A DNA stretch of 8,669 nt from Bacteroidales bacterium (GTDB taxonomy: Bacteria > Bacteroidota > Bacteroidia > Bacteroidales > VadinHA17): NCBI GenBank assembly GCA_003157055.1, contig PMIG01000060.1:1-8669 (forward strand). Direction: 5' to 3'. Every line of letters starts with the position of its first letter. Within the stretch, counting starts at the first letter, position 1. The notes beneath the pieces are model-generated. The model had not been told where the DNA came from. It saw only the letters and a list, made by a program, of their open reading frames with translations, and did not search any database. The position numbers were made by a program, and so were the translations under genes. Of the stretch, positions 1-7,328 are shown in pieces.

Positions 1-44
1 GGACTGGTGCTGCTGTCAGGAAGCTGAGGCCGGCTAAAAAATAA
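1..44 (+). CDS. C-terminal tail of an upstream gene (partial), possibly ketol-acid reductoisomerase
   Basis: Reading from base 3, a 13-residue tail TGAAVRKLRPAKK ends at TAA 42-44, 22 bases before leuA. Its basic 'GxxVRxLRP' character resembles, from memory, the C-terminus of some Bacteroidota IlvC proteins, and ilvC next to leuA would make pathway sense. Thirteen residues cannot establish identity. The other two forward frames stop at 25-27 and 35-37 and give less protein-like tails. No terminator or TAnnTTTG promoter is visible between this stop and leuA, so leuA may be co-transcribed with whatever lies upstream. Confidence 0.35.
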   Translation, partial: TGAAVRKLRPAKK

Positions 45-66
45 CTCATCATAAAAACTTATAAAA

Positions 67-1560
67 ATGGATGATAAGGTAATTATTTTTGACACCACCC
101 TGAGAGATGGTGAACAGGTGCCCGGATGCCAGCTTAACACTATCGAAAAAATAGAGGTCGCGGAGGTGCTGGAAGCTCTCGGTGTGGATGTTATTGAGGC
201 AGGCTTTCCGATATCAAGCCCGGGCGATTTCAAATCCGTGGTTGAAATTTCAAAAGCTATAACAAACCCGGTAATCTGTGCGCTGACACGTGCAGTTAAA
301 AAAGATATCGAGGTTGCTGCCGAAGCTCTTCAGTTTGCAAAAAGAAAAAGAATACATACCGGGATAGGCACTTCGCCTTTTCATATCAAATACAAGATAA
401 AGACTACTCCCGAGGAGATCATCAGGAGAGCTTGCGATTCAGTAAAATATGCCAGGAAATTTGTCGATGATGTAGAGTTCTATGCCGAAGATGCAGGCCG
501 GAGCGATAATGAATATCTCGCCCGGGTGATTGAAGCTGTAATAAATGCCGGCGCTACAGTCGTAAATATTCCTGACACTACAGGTTACTGTATGCCGGAA
601 GAGTACGGTGCAAAAATAAAATACCTGGTAGAACATGTCCCAAATATCAACAAAGCAATGATCTCAACACATTGCCATAACGACCTTGGCATGGCCACTG
701 CAAACACAATGATGGGTGTCATAAACGGGGCCAGGCAGGTAGAGGTCACTATAAACGGAATCGGAGAAAGGGCCGGTAATACATCGCTCGAGGAGATAGC
801 GATGATAATCAAAAGCCATCACGACCTTAAGCTTCGTACCGACATTAATACCAAGCATATATTCAGCACAAGCAGGCTTGTATCAACCCTTATGAGCATG
901 CCTGTACAGGCAAATAAAGCCATTGTCGGCCGAAATGCATTTGCGCACTCATCAGGCATCCACCAGGATGGCGTTCTCAAGAACAGGGAGAATTACGAGA
1001 TAATTGATCCGGTTGAAGTTGGAATAAGGGAGTCATCGATAATTCTTACTGCCCGAAGCGGAAGAGCGGCACTTAATCACCGTCTTGAGCTTCTTGGATT
1101 CAATCTGGGCAAGGAGGAGCTCGACGATGTGTATCATCGCTTTCTGCTGCTTGCCGACAAAAAGAAGGAGATAAACGATGAAGATATCAGGATCCTGACG
1201 GGAGAAGTTTTCCAGGGCGAGAAATCGCTCAAGCTGGAACTGCTCCAGGTTACCTGCGGAAAATCTGCAATTCCAGTAGCTACTGTTGGATTAAAAGTCA
1301 ACGGCGAGGTTCATACTTCAACTGCCTCAGGTAACGGACCTATAGACGCTGCATTTACTGCTGTCAAGCATCTCATCAGCAAGACAGTACATCTTGAAGA
1401 GTTCCTGATCCAGGCAATTACCAGGGGAAGCGACGACCTCGGAAAGGTCCATGTTCAGGTTGGACACGGGGATAAGATCTACTACGGATTCGGGACAAAT
1501 ACTGATATTATAACTGCTTCGGTAGAAGCCTTTATTGATGCAATATCCAAGATAAAATAA
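67..1560 (+). CDS. leuA: 2-isopropylmalate synthase
   Basis: LeuA catalyses the committed step of leucine synthesis, condensing acetyl-CoA with 2-oxoisovalerate to give 2-isopropylmalate in the cytosol. The 497-residue protein follows E. coli LeuA closely along its length. The N-terminal DRE-TIM metallolyase barrel (about residues 4-270) opens with [10 protein letters not shown], where Arg13 and Asp14 are the expected catalytic and metal residues. His202 and His204 (STHCHNDLG) and Asn238 (GERAGN) are the other metal-site residues. A linker with [15 protein letters not shown] at about 297-311 follows, then a LeuA regulatory domain (about 386-497, including [10 protein letters not shown]) that normally binds leucine for feedback inhibition. 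His97 in [10 protein letters not shown] matches the isopropylmalate synthase pattern. One oddity is Tyr139 in [10 protein letters not shown], where E. coli has Ser. The ATG at 67 lies in an A-rich context (cttataaaaATG) without a Shine-Dalgarno sequence. leuC starts 5 bases after the stop. Confidence 0.96.
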   Translation: MDDKVIIFDTTLRDGEQVPGCQLNTIEKIEVAEVLEALGVDVIEAGFPISSPGDFKSVVEISKAITNPVICALTRAVKKDIEVAAEALQFAKRKRIHTGIGTSPFHIKYKIKTTPEEIIRRACDSVKYARKFVDDVEFYAEDAGRSDNEYLARVIEAVINAGATVVNIPDTTGYCMPEEYGAKIKYLVEHVPNINKAMISTHCHNDLGMATANTMMGVINGARQVEVTINGIGERAGNTSLEEIAMIIKSHHDLKLRTDINTKHIFSTSRLVSTLMSMPVQANKAIVGRNAFAHSSGIHQDGVLKNRENYEIIDPVEVGIRESSIILTARSGRAALNHRLELLGFNLGKEELDDVYHRFLLLADKKKEINDEDIRILTGEVFQGEKSLKLELLQVTCGKSAIPVATVGLKVNGEVHTSTASGNGPIDAAFTAVKHLISKTVHLEEFLIQAITRGSDDLGKVHVQVGHGDKIYYGFGTNTDIITASVEAFIDAISKIK

Positions 1561-1565
1561 ACAAA

Positions 1566-2969
1566 ATGACACCAGCAACACTATTTGATAAAATATGGGA
1601 CAGCCATGTTGTGCGATCGATTGAAGGCGGCCCTGACGTCCTGTACATCGATCGCCACTTCATCCATGAAGTTACAAGTCCCCAGGCTTTCGACGGACTG
1701 AGAACCAGGGGTATAACTGTTTTTCGTCCAGGCAAGACAACAGCTACCGCTGATCACAATATTCCGACGAAAGAACAGGAACTGCCTATTAAGGATGAGT
1801 TGTCACTTAAACAGGTGGAAACCCTGAATCATAATTGTAGTGAATTTGGGATTGAATACTTCGGTATCAATCACCCAAAGAACGGAATTGTGCATGTTGT
1901 CGGTCCGGAGCTTGGATATACGCTTCCGGGTACTACAATTGTATGCGGCGACAGCCATACATCAACCCACGGTGCATTCGGCGCCATTGCCTTTGGAATC
2001 GGTACCAGCGAAGTCGAAATGGTTCTTGCTTCACAATGCGTTCTTCAGCCTAAACCAAAGAAGTTGAAGATCACTGTGAACGGATCGCTTCAGAAAGGTG
2101 TCACAGCCAAGGATATAATACTTTACATAATTTCTAAAATATCAGCAGGAGGTGCGACAGGTTATTTTGTGGAATATTGCGGAACTGCCATTGAAGCTCT
2201 CAGCATGGAAGGGCGAATGACTATATGCAATATGAGCATTGAAATGGGTGCCCGGGGCGGACTCATTGCACCGGACCTCACCACCTATGAGTATCTCAAC
2301 AGGATACCCTCTGTCGAGAGCCGTCCCGATTTCAAATCTCTGCTTCTCAGGTGGAGATCTTTAAAGAGTGATGAAGGTTGTGTGTTTGACCGTGAACTCG
2401 TGTTTGACGCTTCAAAAATAAGGCCGATGATAACATTCGGAACAAATCCAGGAATGGGTATGGCAATAGATGATACGATTCCTGGTGCGGAAAGCCAGGG
2501 TGAAGGAAAAGCTTCATTTCTGAAATCTATTGACTACATGGGATTTAAGCCGGGAGAAAAAATCCTTGGCCACCCGATTGATTATGTTTTCCTGGGCAGC
2601 TGCACCAATGGCAGAATCGAAGACCTCAGGGCATTTGCACAATTCGTGAAAGGCAGGAAGAAAGCTCCCGGAGTAACTGCTCTGATCGTACCGGGCTCAA
2701 AGAGAGTCGAGCAGCAGGCAATCAGGGAAGGTCTTGACAAGGTACTGAAGGATGCCGGCTTTGAGCTAAGGCAACCTGGATGCTCTTCATGCCTGGCAAT
2801 GAATGAAGATAAAATACCTGCAGGAAAATATGCTGTTTCCACATCCAACAGGAACTTCGAAGGACGGCAGGGTCCTGGTTCAAGAACACTACTTGCGAGC
2901 CCTCTTACTGCTGCAGCTTCAGCCATAACCGGAAAAATAACCGATCCGGCCGATCTGTTAAATAATTAA
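1566..2969 (+). CDS. leuC: 3-isopropylmalate dehydratase large subunit
   Basis: LeuC is the iron-sulfur catalytic subunit of isopropylmalate isomerase. With LeuD it converts 2-isopropylmalate to 3-isopropylmalate. The 467 residues match the usual bacterial length (E. coli 466) and aconitase-superfamily architecture. Visible landmarks are [20 protein letters not shown] (27-46), [15 protein letters not shown] (126-140), [19 protein letters not shown] (214-232), [11 protein letters not shown] (344-354) and [10 protein letters not shown] (405-413), ending with [12 protein letters not shown]. Cys346, Cys406 and Cys409 are the three expected 4Fe-4S ligands and all are present, so the protein looks intact. 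In this operon it probably also acts on (R)-citramalate, since LeuCD enzymes serve both pathways in organisms that use citramalate synthase. The start lies in aaacaaaATG, 5 bases after leuA. Confidence 0.97.
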   Translation: MTPATLFDKIWDSHVVRSIEGGPDVLYIDRHFIHEVTSPQAFDGLRTRGITVFRPGKTTATADHNIPTKEQELPIKDELSLKQVETLNHNCSEFGIEYFGINHPKNGIVHVVGPELGYTLPGTTIVCGDSHTSTHGAFGAIAFGIGTSEVEMVLASQCVLQPKPKKLKITVNGSLQKGVTAKDIILYIISKISAGGATGYFVEYCGTAIEALSMEGRMTICNMSIEMGARGGLIAPDLTTYEYLNRIPSVESRPDFKSLLLRWRSLKSDEGCVFDRELVFDASKIRPMITFGTNPGMGMAIDDTIPGAESQGEGKASFLKSIDYMGFKPGEKILGHPIDYVFLGSCTNGRIEDLRAFAQFVKGRKKAPGVTALIVPGSKRVEQQAIREGLDKVLKDAGFELRQPGCSSCLAMNEDKIPAGKYAVSTSNRNFEGRQGPGSRTLLASPLTAAASAITGKITDPADLLNN

Positions 2970-2991
2970 CAATACTTTATTACAAGAAAAA

Positions 2992-3594
2992 ATGTTAAAA
3001 GTAAAATTCAATATTCTGGAATCAACCTGCGTTCCATTGCCGCTGGAAAACACAGATACTGACCAGATAATTCCCGCAAGGTTCCTAAGTGCTACTTCGC
3101 GTGAAGGTTTCGGAGAAAATTTATTTCGCGACTGGCGATATGACAAGACTGGAAATAAAAACGAGGAATTTGTTCTCAATAACCCGAAGTTCAGAGGCGA
3201 GATCCTTGTTGCCGGTAAAAATTTCGGATGCGGATCGAGCCGTGAACATGCCGTATGGGCAATTGCCGATTACGGTTTCAGGGCGGTTGTATCGAGTTTC
3301 TTTGCCGACATTTTCAGGAACAACTCGCTGAATAACGGTCTTCTGCCTGTTGTTGTTCCCGAAGAATTCCTGAAAAGATTGCTGGCAATGATCCGGGAGT
3401 TTCCGGATACAAAAGTCAGGATTGACCTTGAAAAACAGGATCTTATTCTGCTGCCAACAGGTGAGTCTCTGAAATTTGAGATCAACCCATATAAAAAAGA
3501 GTGCCTGCTGAAAGGACTCGATGATATTGATTACCTGCTGAATATCAAGGAAATGATAACGGCATATGAATTCAGAAACTCCCTTCGTCAATGA
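2992..3594 (+). CDS. leuD: 3-isopropylmalate dehydratase small subunit
   Basis: LeuD is the swivel-domain partner of LeuC. It completes the isomerase active site and contributes to substrate recognition. The 200-residue length is normal for the bacterial (E. coli-type) small subunit. Diagnostic stretches are [13 protein letters not shown] (20-32), the highly conserved [14 protein letters not shown] (77-90) and [20 protein letters not shown] (101-120). There is a 22-base gap after leuC, with an A-rich start context (caagaaaaaATG) and no Shine-Dalgarno sequence. The end overlaps the next gene by four bases (ATGA, 3591-3594), which suggests translational coupling between LeuD and the second synthase. 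Confidence 0.97.
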   Translation: MLKVKFNILESTCVPLPLENTDTDQIIPARFLSATSREGFGENLFRDWRYDKTGNKNEEFVLNNPKFRGEILVAGKNFGCGSSREHAVWAIADYGFRAVVSSFFADIFRNNSLNNGLLPVVVPEEFLKRLLAMIREFPDTKVRIDLEKQDLILLPTGESLKFEINPYKKECLLKGLDDIDYLLNIKEMITAYEFRNSLRQ

Positions 3595-5156
3595 GAGTTG
3601 AGATAATGGATACCACCCTCAGGGATGGAGAGCAGACTCAGGGAGTTTCGTATACTCCTCTCGAGAAGCTACATATCGCCAAGCTGCTTCTGAAAGATCT
3701 TAAGGTCGACCGTATAGAGGTTTCCTCAGCACGGGTTTCGTCCGGTGAATTCGAGGCTGTGAAGCAGATAACTGAGTGGGCCCGTCATAATAATTTCCAG
3801 AGGAAGGTCGAGGTACTCGGTTTTGTGGATGGCGATCTGTCACTTAACTGGATAAATGATGCAGGCGGAAAAGTCATCAATCTCCTCACCAAAGGATCTT
3901 TGCGCCATCTCGAAAAGCAGCTCCGGAAGACCCCTGAACAGCATGCAAATGATATCAGGAAGATACTCAAAAAAGCTGAATCGGTTGATATGCAGGTAAA
4001 TATCTACCTCGAGGACTGGTCGAACGGAATGATAAATTCTGAGGAGTACGTCTTTTATATGCTCGATTCCCTGAAAGATGAGAATATCGAAAGATTCATG
4101 CTCCCCGATACCCTGGGAATCCTGAACCCGGTACAGACTTACGACTTCTGTAAAAAAGTTGTGGACAGGTACCCGTCCCTCCATTTTGATTTTCATGCAC
4201 ATAACGATTATGATCTTGCAGTTGCAAATGTATTCTCGGCAGTCAGGGCAGGAATTACAGGCATCCATACCACCATTAACGGTCTCGGAGAACGAGCAGG
4301 GAATGCTCCTCTCTCAAGCGTGATTGGTCTCCTTCACGACCATCTGAATGCTGAGACAGGCATCAACGAATTCGAGATAACCAAGGTGAGCAGGATTGTC
4401 GAGACTTTCAGCGGCATACGGATCCCGGTCAACAAGCCGGTAATCGGAGAGAATGTTTTTACACAGACCTCCGGTGTACATGCCGATGGCGACAGCAAGG
4501 ACAACCTCTATTACAATAATCTGATGCCTGAGAGATTCGGCAGGAAAAGGAAATATGCCCTTGGAAAACAATCGGGAAAAGCGACGGTTCGCAAAAATCT
4601 TGAAGAGTTCGGATTATTCCTGAGCCCTGATTCAATTAATAAAGTGACCCAGCGAGTCATTGAGTTGGGAGATAAGAAAGAGAATGTAACAACCGAAGAC
4701 CTGCCTTTCATTATATCTGATGTCCTTGGCAATGACAGAACAGAATACAGGATCTTCATAAAAAATTACTCTCTTTCACTATCATTCGGTCTGAAACCGC
4801 ATGCCAGCGTCCAGGTTGAAATTGATGGAAAGATTTACCAGGAGACATCCTCCGGCGATGGCCAGTACGATGCATTCATGAAAGCGATAAGAATAATATA
4901 CGAAGGGCTCGGGAAAGAGCTTCCGCTTCTTATCGACTATCAGGTCTCTATTCCTCCAGGAGGTAAAACCGATGCACTGGTCGATACAATAATAACATGG
5001 AGCATCAATGAGAAGGAATTCAAAACAAAAGGGCTCGATGCCGACCAGACCGAATCGGCAATCAAAGCCACTGAAAAAATGATGAATATCGTTTATAATA
5101 ATGAATTTAAAATAGGCAACAATCTGTTAATAAATCAATCAAATGAATTACATTAA
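3591..5156 (+). CDS. cimA: (R)-citramalate synthase, Leptospira type (LeuA-like second synthase)
   Basis: The predicted role is condensation of pyruvate with acetyl-CoA to (R)-citramalate, the entry to isoleucine synthesis that bypasses threonine deaminase. The 521-residue protein has a DRE-TIM barrel ([16 protein letters not shown]; Arg11, Asp12, His202, His204, Asn238 at the catalytic and metal positions) and a C-terminal LeuA-type regulatory domain (about 385-500). It resembles L. interrogans CimA, as I remember that sequence, far more than LeuA of this operon, for example at [36 protein letters not shown] and [11 protein letters not shown]. The Leptospira pyruvate-pocket residues Leu81, Leu104 and Tyr144 correspond to Leu76, Leu99 and Tyr139. 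Isoleucine-pocket residues correspond to Tyr426, Asp427, Leu447, Tyr450, Ile454, Val464 and Gln486, while the Leptospira Pro493 is Ala484. Such genes are often annotated simply as a second 2-isopropylmalate synthase. That alternative is less likely but not excluded. The start overlaps the leuD stop as ATGA. Confidence 0.85.
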   Translation: MRVEIMDTTLRDGEQTQGVSYTPLEKLHIAKLLLKDLKVDRIEVSSARVSSGEFEAVKQITEWARHNNFQRKVEVLGFVDGDLSLNWINDAGGKVINLLTKGSLRHLEKQLRKTPEQHANDIRKILKKAESVDMQVNIYLEDWSNGMINSEEYVFYMLDSLKDENIERFMLPDTLGILNPVQTYDFCKKVVDRYPSLHFDFHAHNDYDLAVANVFSAVRAGITGIHTTINGLGERAGNAPLSSVIGLLHDHLNAETGINEFEITKVSRIVETFSGIRIPVNKPVIGENVFTQTSGVHADGDSKDNLYYNNLMPERFGRKRKYALGKQSGKATVRKNLEEFGLFLSPDSINKVTQRVIELGDKKENVTTEDLPFIISDVLGNDRTEYRIFIKNYSLSLSFGLKPHASVQVEIDGKIYQETSSGDGQYDAFMKAIRIIYEGLGKELPLLIDYQVSIPPGGKTDALVDTIITWSINEKEFKTKGLDADQTESAIKATEKMMNIVYNNEFKIGNNLLINQSNELH

Positions 5157-5166
5157 TTAGACATTT

Positions 5167-6228
5167 ATGAGTAAAACTTATAACATTGCCGTTATTGCCG
5201 GGGATGGTACCGGACCAGAGGTAGTCAGGGAAGGCAGAAAAGTGCTTAGTGCCGCAGCTATGAGATTTGGTTTTAAGCTAAATTTCGAAGAGTTTGATTT
5301 CGGAGGAGAACGGTATCTGAGAACCGGTGAGATACTTCCTGATTCTGCTATCGACCAGCTTAAGAAATTTGATTCAATATTTCTTGGAGCCATTGGACAT
5401 CCCGATGTCAAACCGGGTATACTTGAAAAAGGGATCCTGCTCAGACTCCGTTTTGAACTTGATCAGTATATTAATCTCCGGCCGATTAAACTATACCCGG
5501 GAGTCGCAACCCCGCTTAAGGATAAGGGACCTGAAGATATTGATTATGTGGTTATAAGGGAAAATACCGGCGATGTATATACAGGTATTGGCGGTGTTAC
5601 GATGAAAGGCACTCCGCATGAAGTTGCAGTCCAGAATATGGTATATAGCCGTATGCAGGTCGACCGTTGCCTGAGGTATGCTTTTGAATACACAAGGAAG
5701 AGAAACAAGAAAAAGACCCTGGCTCTGTGCGGAAAAACCAATGTATTAACTTATGTTTTTGATCTCTGGGAAAGAGCATTCCATGAAATCGGGAAAGCTG
5801 ATTATCCTGACATTAAACGTGAATATTACCATGTTGATGCGACATGCATGTGGATGGTTAAAAACCCTGAATGGTTCGACGTAATTGTTACAACCAACAT
5901 GTTCGGTGATATTATAACTGATCTTGGAGCTATTACCCAGGGAGGAATGGGTATTGCTGCAGGCGGAAATATAAACCCTGAGGGTGTTTCGATGTTTGAA
6001 CCTATTGGCGGATCTGCTCCAAAATATACAGGCAAAAATATTATAAATCCGCTCGCTTCAATATCGTGCGGCGCAATGATGCTTGAACATCTGGGTGAGG
6101 AGAAAGCTGCCCTGGCTATCGAAAAAGCTATTATGGATGTTACTGCCAATAAGCTAAAAGATATGGGAGCCGGGAAAATGGGATATTCAACTATCCAGGT
6201 TGGGGACCTGGTAGCTGAAAGGGTCTGA
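5167..6228 (+). CDS. leuB: 3-isopropylmalate dehydrogenase (isocitrate/isopropylmalate dehydrogenase family)
   Basis: LeuB oxidatively decarboxylates 3-isopropylmalate to 2-oxoisocaproate. With CimA present it would also convert 3-methylmalate to 2-oxobutyrate. The 353-residue protein has the family's AGDGTGPEV start (11-19), substrate arginines Arg95, Arg105 and Arg131, Tyr138, Lys190, and metal aspartates Asp224, Asp248 and Asp252 within the signature [17 protein letters not shown] (244-260). The hydrophobic GILLRLR segment (89-95) fits isopropylmalate rather than isocitrate dehydrogenase. The loop at 74-111 ([16 protein letters not shown], then [10 protein letters not shown]) resembles the M. 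tuberculosis-type LeuB more than the E. coli type. Unusually, [10 protein letters not shown] (281-290) has Lys286-Tyr287 where NAD-dependent LeuB has Asp-Ile/Leu. Lys-Tyr is the NADP determinant of E. coli isocitrate dehydrogenase. The gene lies 10 bases after cimA and is the last gene of the operon. An alternative is another beta-decarboxylating dehydrogenase, but context favours LeuB. Confidence 0.9.
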   Translation: MSKTYNIAVIAGDGTGPEVVREGRKVLSAAAMRFGFKLNFEEFDFGGERYLRTGEILPDSAIDQLKKFDSIFLGAIGHPDVKPGILEKGILLRLRFELDQYINLRPIKLYPGVATPLKDKGPEDIDYVVIRENTGDVYTGIGGVTMKGTPHEVAVQNMVYSRMQVDRCLRYAFEYTRKRNKKKTLALCGKTNVLTYVFDLWERAFHEIGKADYPDIKREYYHVDATCMWMVKNPEWFDVIVTTNMFGDIITDLGAITQGGMGIAAGGNINPEGVSMFEPIGGSAPKYTGKNIINPLASISCGAMMLEHLGEEKAALAIEKAIMDVTANKLKDMGAGKMGYSTIQVGDLVAERV

Positions 6229-6251
6229 AAAGTTTAAGAATATCGTTTTTT

Positions 6252-6271
6252 ATCAATGATTATTGATTTTT
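6252..6271 (+). terminator. Weak AT-rich hairpin plus T-run after leuB
   Basis: ATCAAT (6252-6257) and ATTGAT (6262-6267) form a 6-bp stem with a 4-base loop, followed by a short T-run, 24 bases after the leuB stop. The stem has only one G-C pair, so it is a poor intrinsic terminator on paper. It is the only candidate for ending the leu transcript before the his promoter, and it overlaps that promoter's upstream box. Confidence 0.25.
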
Positions 6272-6292
6272 ATTAAATAAACATTATCTTTG
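6263..6292 (+). promoter_or_regulatory. Bacteroidota-type promoter for the his leader and operon
   Basis: TATCTTTG at 6285-6292 fully matches the Bacteroidota -7 consensus TAnnTTTG. A TTG at 6263-6265 supplies the -33 element, 19 bases upstream, close to the usual spacing. Transcription would be expected to start around 6297-6301, about 10-14 bases before the leader ORF. The position in the only long intergenic gap and directly ahead of the leader supports it. Confidence 0.75.
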
Positions 6293-6310
6293 CATTCATA
6301 TTTTAAAGAA

Positions 6311-6373
6311 ATGAACAGGCTTTCATCACAGCAGCATCATTCTCATACTTGCCCCCAGGCGAGGAGATATTGA
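6311..6373 (+). CDS. hisL: his operon leader peptide (20 aa, His-rich)
   Basis: A 20-codon ORF starts at ATG 6311 and stops at TGA 6371-6373. It encodes MNRLSSQQ, then HHSH, then TCPQARRY. Three His codons, all CAT, lie at 6335-6337, 6338-6340 and 6344-6346. The start follows ttttaaagaa, an A-rich context without a Shine-Dalgarno sequence, as for most neighbouring genes. It sits between a good promoter and an intrinsic terminator ahead of hisG, as expected of an attenuation leader whose translation senses charged tRNA-His. It has fewer His codons than the run of seven in E. coli HisL. No function as a protein is implied. Confidence 0.75.
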   Translation: MNRLSSQQHHSHTCPQARRY

Positions 6374-6408
6374 TATGTGCTTAAACAAAAATATCATAAA
6401 CCCGTCTG
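6356..6408 (+). promoter_or_regulatory. Predicted antiterminator hairpin of the his attenuator
   Basis: CAGGCGAGG (6356-6364), inside the last codons of the leader ORF, can pair with CCCGTCTG (6401-6408), the 5' arm of the terminator: eight pairs including one G-U, with A6362 bulged. The hairpin is extended inward by TGATAT (6371-6376) pairing perfectly with ATATCA (6391-6396), with 6377-6390 as the loop. It is mutually exclusive with the terminator. A ribosome stalled at the first two His codons should leave 6356-6364 free, whereas one at the stop codon would cover it. The pairing was found by eye, without energy calculation. Confidence 0.6.
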
Positions 6409-6432
6409 AGCGTAGTCACAGGCGGGTTTTTT
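6398..6432 (+). terminator. Intrinsic terminator (attenuator) upstream of hisG
   Basis: AAACCCGTCTG (6398-6408) pairs with CAGGCGGGTTT (6419-6429) over 11 bp with a single G-U pair and a 10-base loop. The 3' arm runs into six Ts (6427-6432). This is a textbook intrinsic terminator located 38 bases before the hisG start and 25 bases after the leader stop, so it would stop transcripts from the his promoter unless the antiterminator forms. Confidence 0.88.
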
Positions 6433-6470
6433 ATTAAAAGCCAGCAGCGCAAGGACATAAACAAAAAAAA

Positions 6471-7328
6471 ATGAGTGAACTTAAAATTGCGATACAAAAG
6501 AGCGGCAGGCTAAGCGAAAATTCACATAAACTCCTTGAAGAGTGCGGAATAAAATTCTCAAATGGAATCAGTGTACTTAAAACGAGGGCAGCCAATTTTC
6601 CCGTCGAGATACTTTTCCTGAGGGATGACGATATTCCACAATATGTCGAGCAGCAGGTTGCAGATATCGGGATACTCGGAGAGAATATAGTGCTTGAAAA
6701 GAACAAAGACGTTTCGATACTGGAGCAGCTGGGTTTTGCACAATGCCGACTGAGCCTGGCAATCCGAAAGGAAGAGAGCTATCCCGGACCTCAGTATTTC
6801 AATAACAAGAGAGTTGCTACGAGCTATCCAAGACTTCTTTCCAATTATTTTGCTGAAAATAATATCAAAGCAGAAATCGAGGAGATCAGCGGCAGCGTCG
6901 AAATTGCTCCCGGAATTGGTCTTGCAGATGCCGTCTGCGACATAGTAAGCTCAGGCAGCACACTGATGACAAATGGACTCATAGAAGTCTCAACAATACT
7001 TCGTAGCGAAGCAGTGATAATAGGTAATAAGAAACTTTCGGAAGAAAAAAAGGCAATACTCGACCGGCTCCTTTTCAGGATCAGGGCAGTCAAGAATGCA
7101 CGTGAAAACAAATATATACTCCTCAATGCTCCCGAAAAATCCATACAGGAGATATGCAGGATTCTCCCCGGAATGAAGAGTCCGACAATACTGCCTCTAG
7201 CTGAAAAAGGCTGGTGCTCGCTTCATTCAGTTGTAAAAGAAGATGAGTTCTGGGAAAGGATCGATCAGCTTAAATCAGCTGGTGCCGAAGGAATACTAGT
7301 AATACCGATTGAAAAAATGATAAAGTGA
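6471..7328 (+). CDS. hisG: ATP phosphoribosyltransferase, long form
   Basis: HisG catalyses the first step of histidine synthesis, joining ATP and PRPP to give N1-(5-phosphoribosyl)-ATP. The 285-residue protein is the long form (E. coli 299), which carries its own C-terminal ACT-like regulatory domain (about 213-285) for histidine feedback and needs no HisZ. The catalytic part starts LKIAIQKSGRLSE. The PRPP-binding region is GSVEIAPGIGLADAVCDIVS followed by SGSTLMTNGL (141-170), matching the family's GSVE-PG-GLAD-D-S-G-TL-NGL pattern. The start follows an eight-A run (acaaaaaaaaATG) with no Shine-Dalgarno sequence. The upstream region holds a His leader and terminator, so expression is probably controlled by attenuation in addition to enzyme feedback. 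Confidence 0.96.
   Translation: MSELKIAIQKSGRLSENSHKLLEECGIKFSNGISVLKTRAANFPVEILFLRDDDIPQYVEQQVADIGILGENIVLEKNKDVSILEQLGFAQCRLSLAIRKEESYPGPQYFNNKRVATSYPRLLSNYFAENNIKAEIEEISGSVEIAPGIGLADAVCDIVSSGSTLMTNGLIEVSTILRSEAVIIGNKKLSEEKKAILDRLLFRIRAVKNARENKYILLNAPEKSIQEICRILPGMKSPTILPLAEKGWCSLHSVVKEDEFWERIDQLKSAGAEGILVIPIEKMIK

Noticed and set aside
439..858. Antisense ORFs of 64-75 residues inside leuA, and similar reverse-strand ORFs throughout the window
   Set aside because: They lie opposite strongly conserved coding sequence, have no recognisable domains, and their frames are explained by the codon use of the real genes.
1840..2067. Second forward-frame ORF inside leuC (also 3089-3331 in leuD and 5327-5557 in leuB)
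   Set aside because: These are out-of-frame shadows of intact family proteins with no start signals or domain content of their own.
2970..2991. Internal promoter between leuC and leuD (caatactttattacaag)
   Set aside because: It only partly resembles TAnnTTTG (the final TG is missing) and no TTG lies at the right distance. Co-transcription explains the arrangement.
67..6228. The two LeuA-like genes as a simple recent duplication
   Set aside because: They share only family motifs and differ throughout, and the second matches Leptospira CimA much better than it matches the first.
6374..6397. Riboswitch or T-box upstream of hisG
   Set aside because: The leader is only about 130 bases, has a His-codon ORF and a simple competing-hairpin layout. 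I see no T-box sequence or aptamer-like conserved core.
7325..7327. GTG at 7325 as the hisD start
   Set aside because: It adds a single residue, whereas ATG at 7328 is in frame and forms the common TGATG overlap with the hisG stop. The difference does not affect function.
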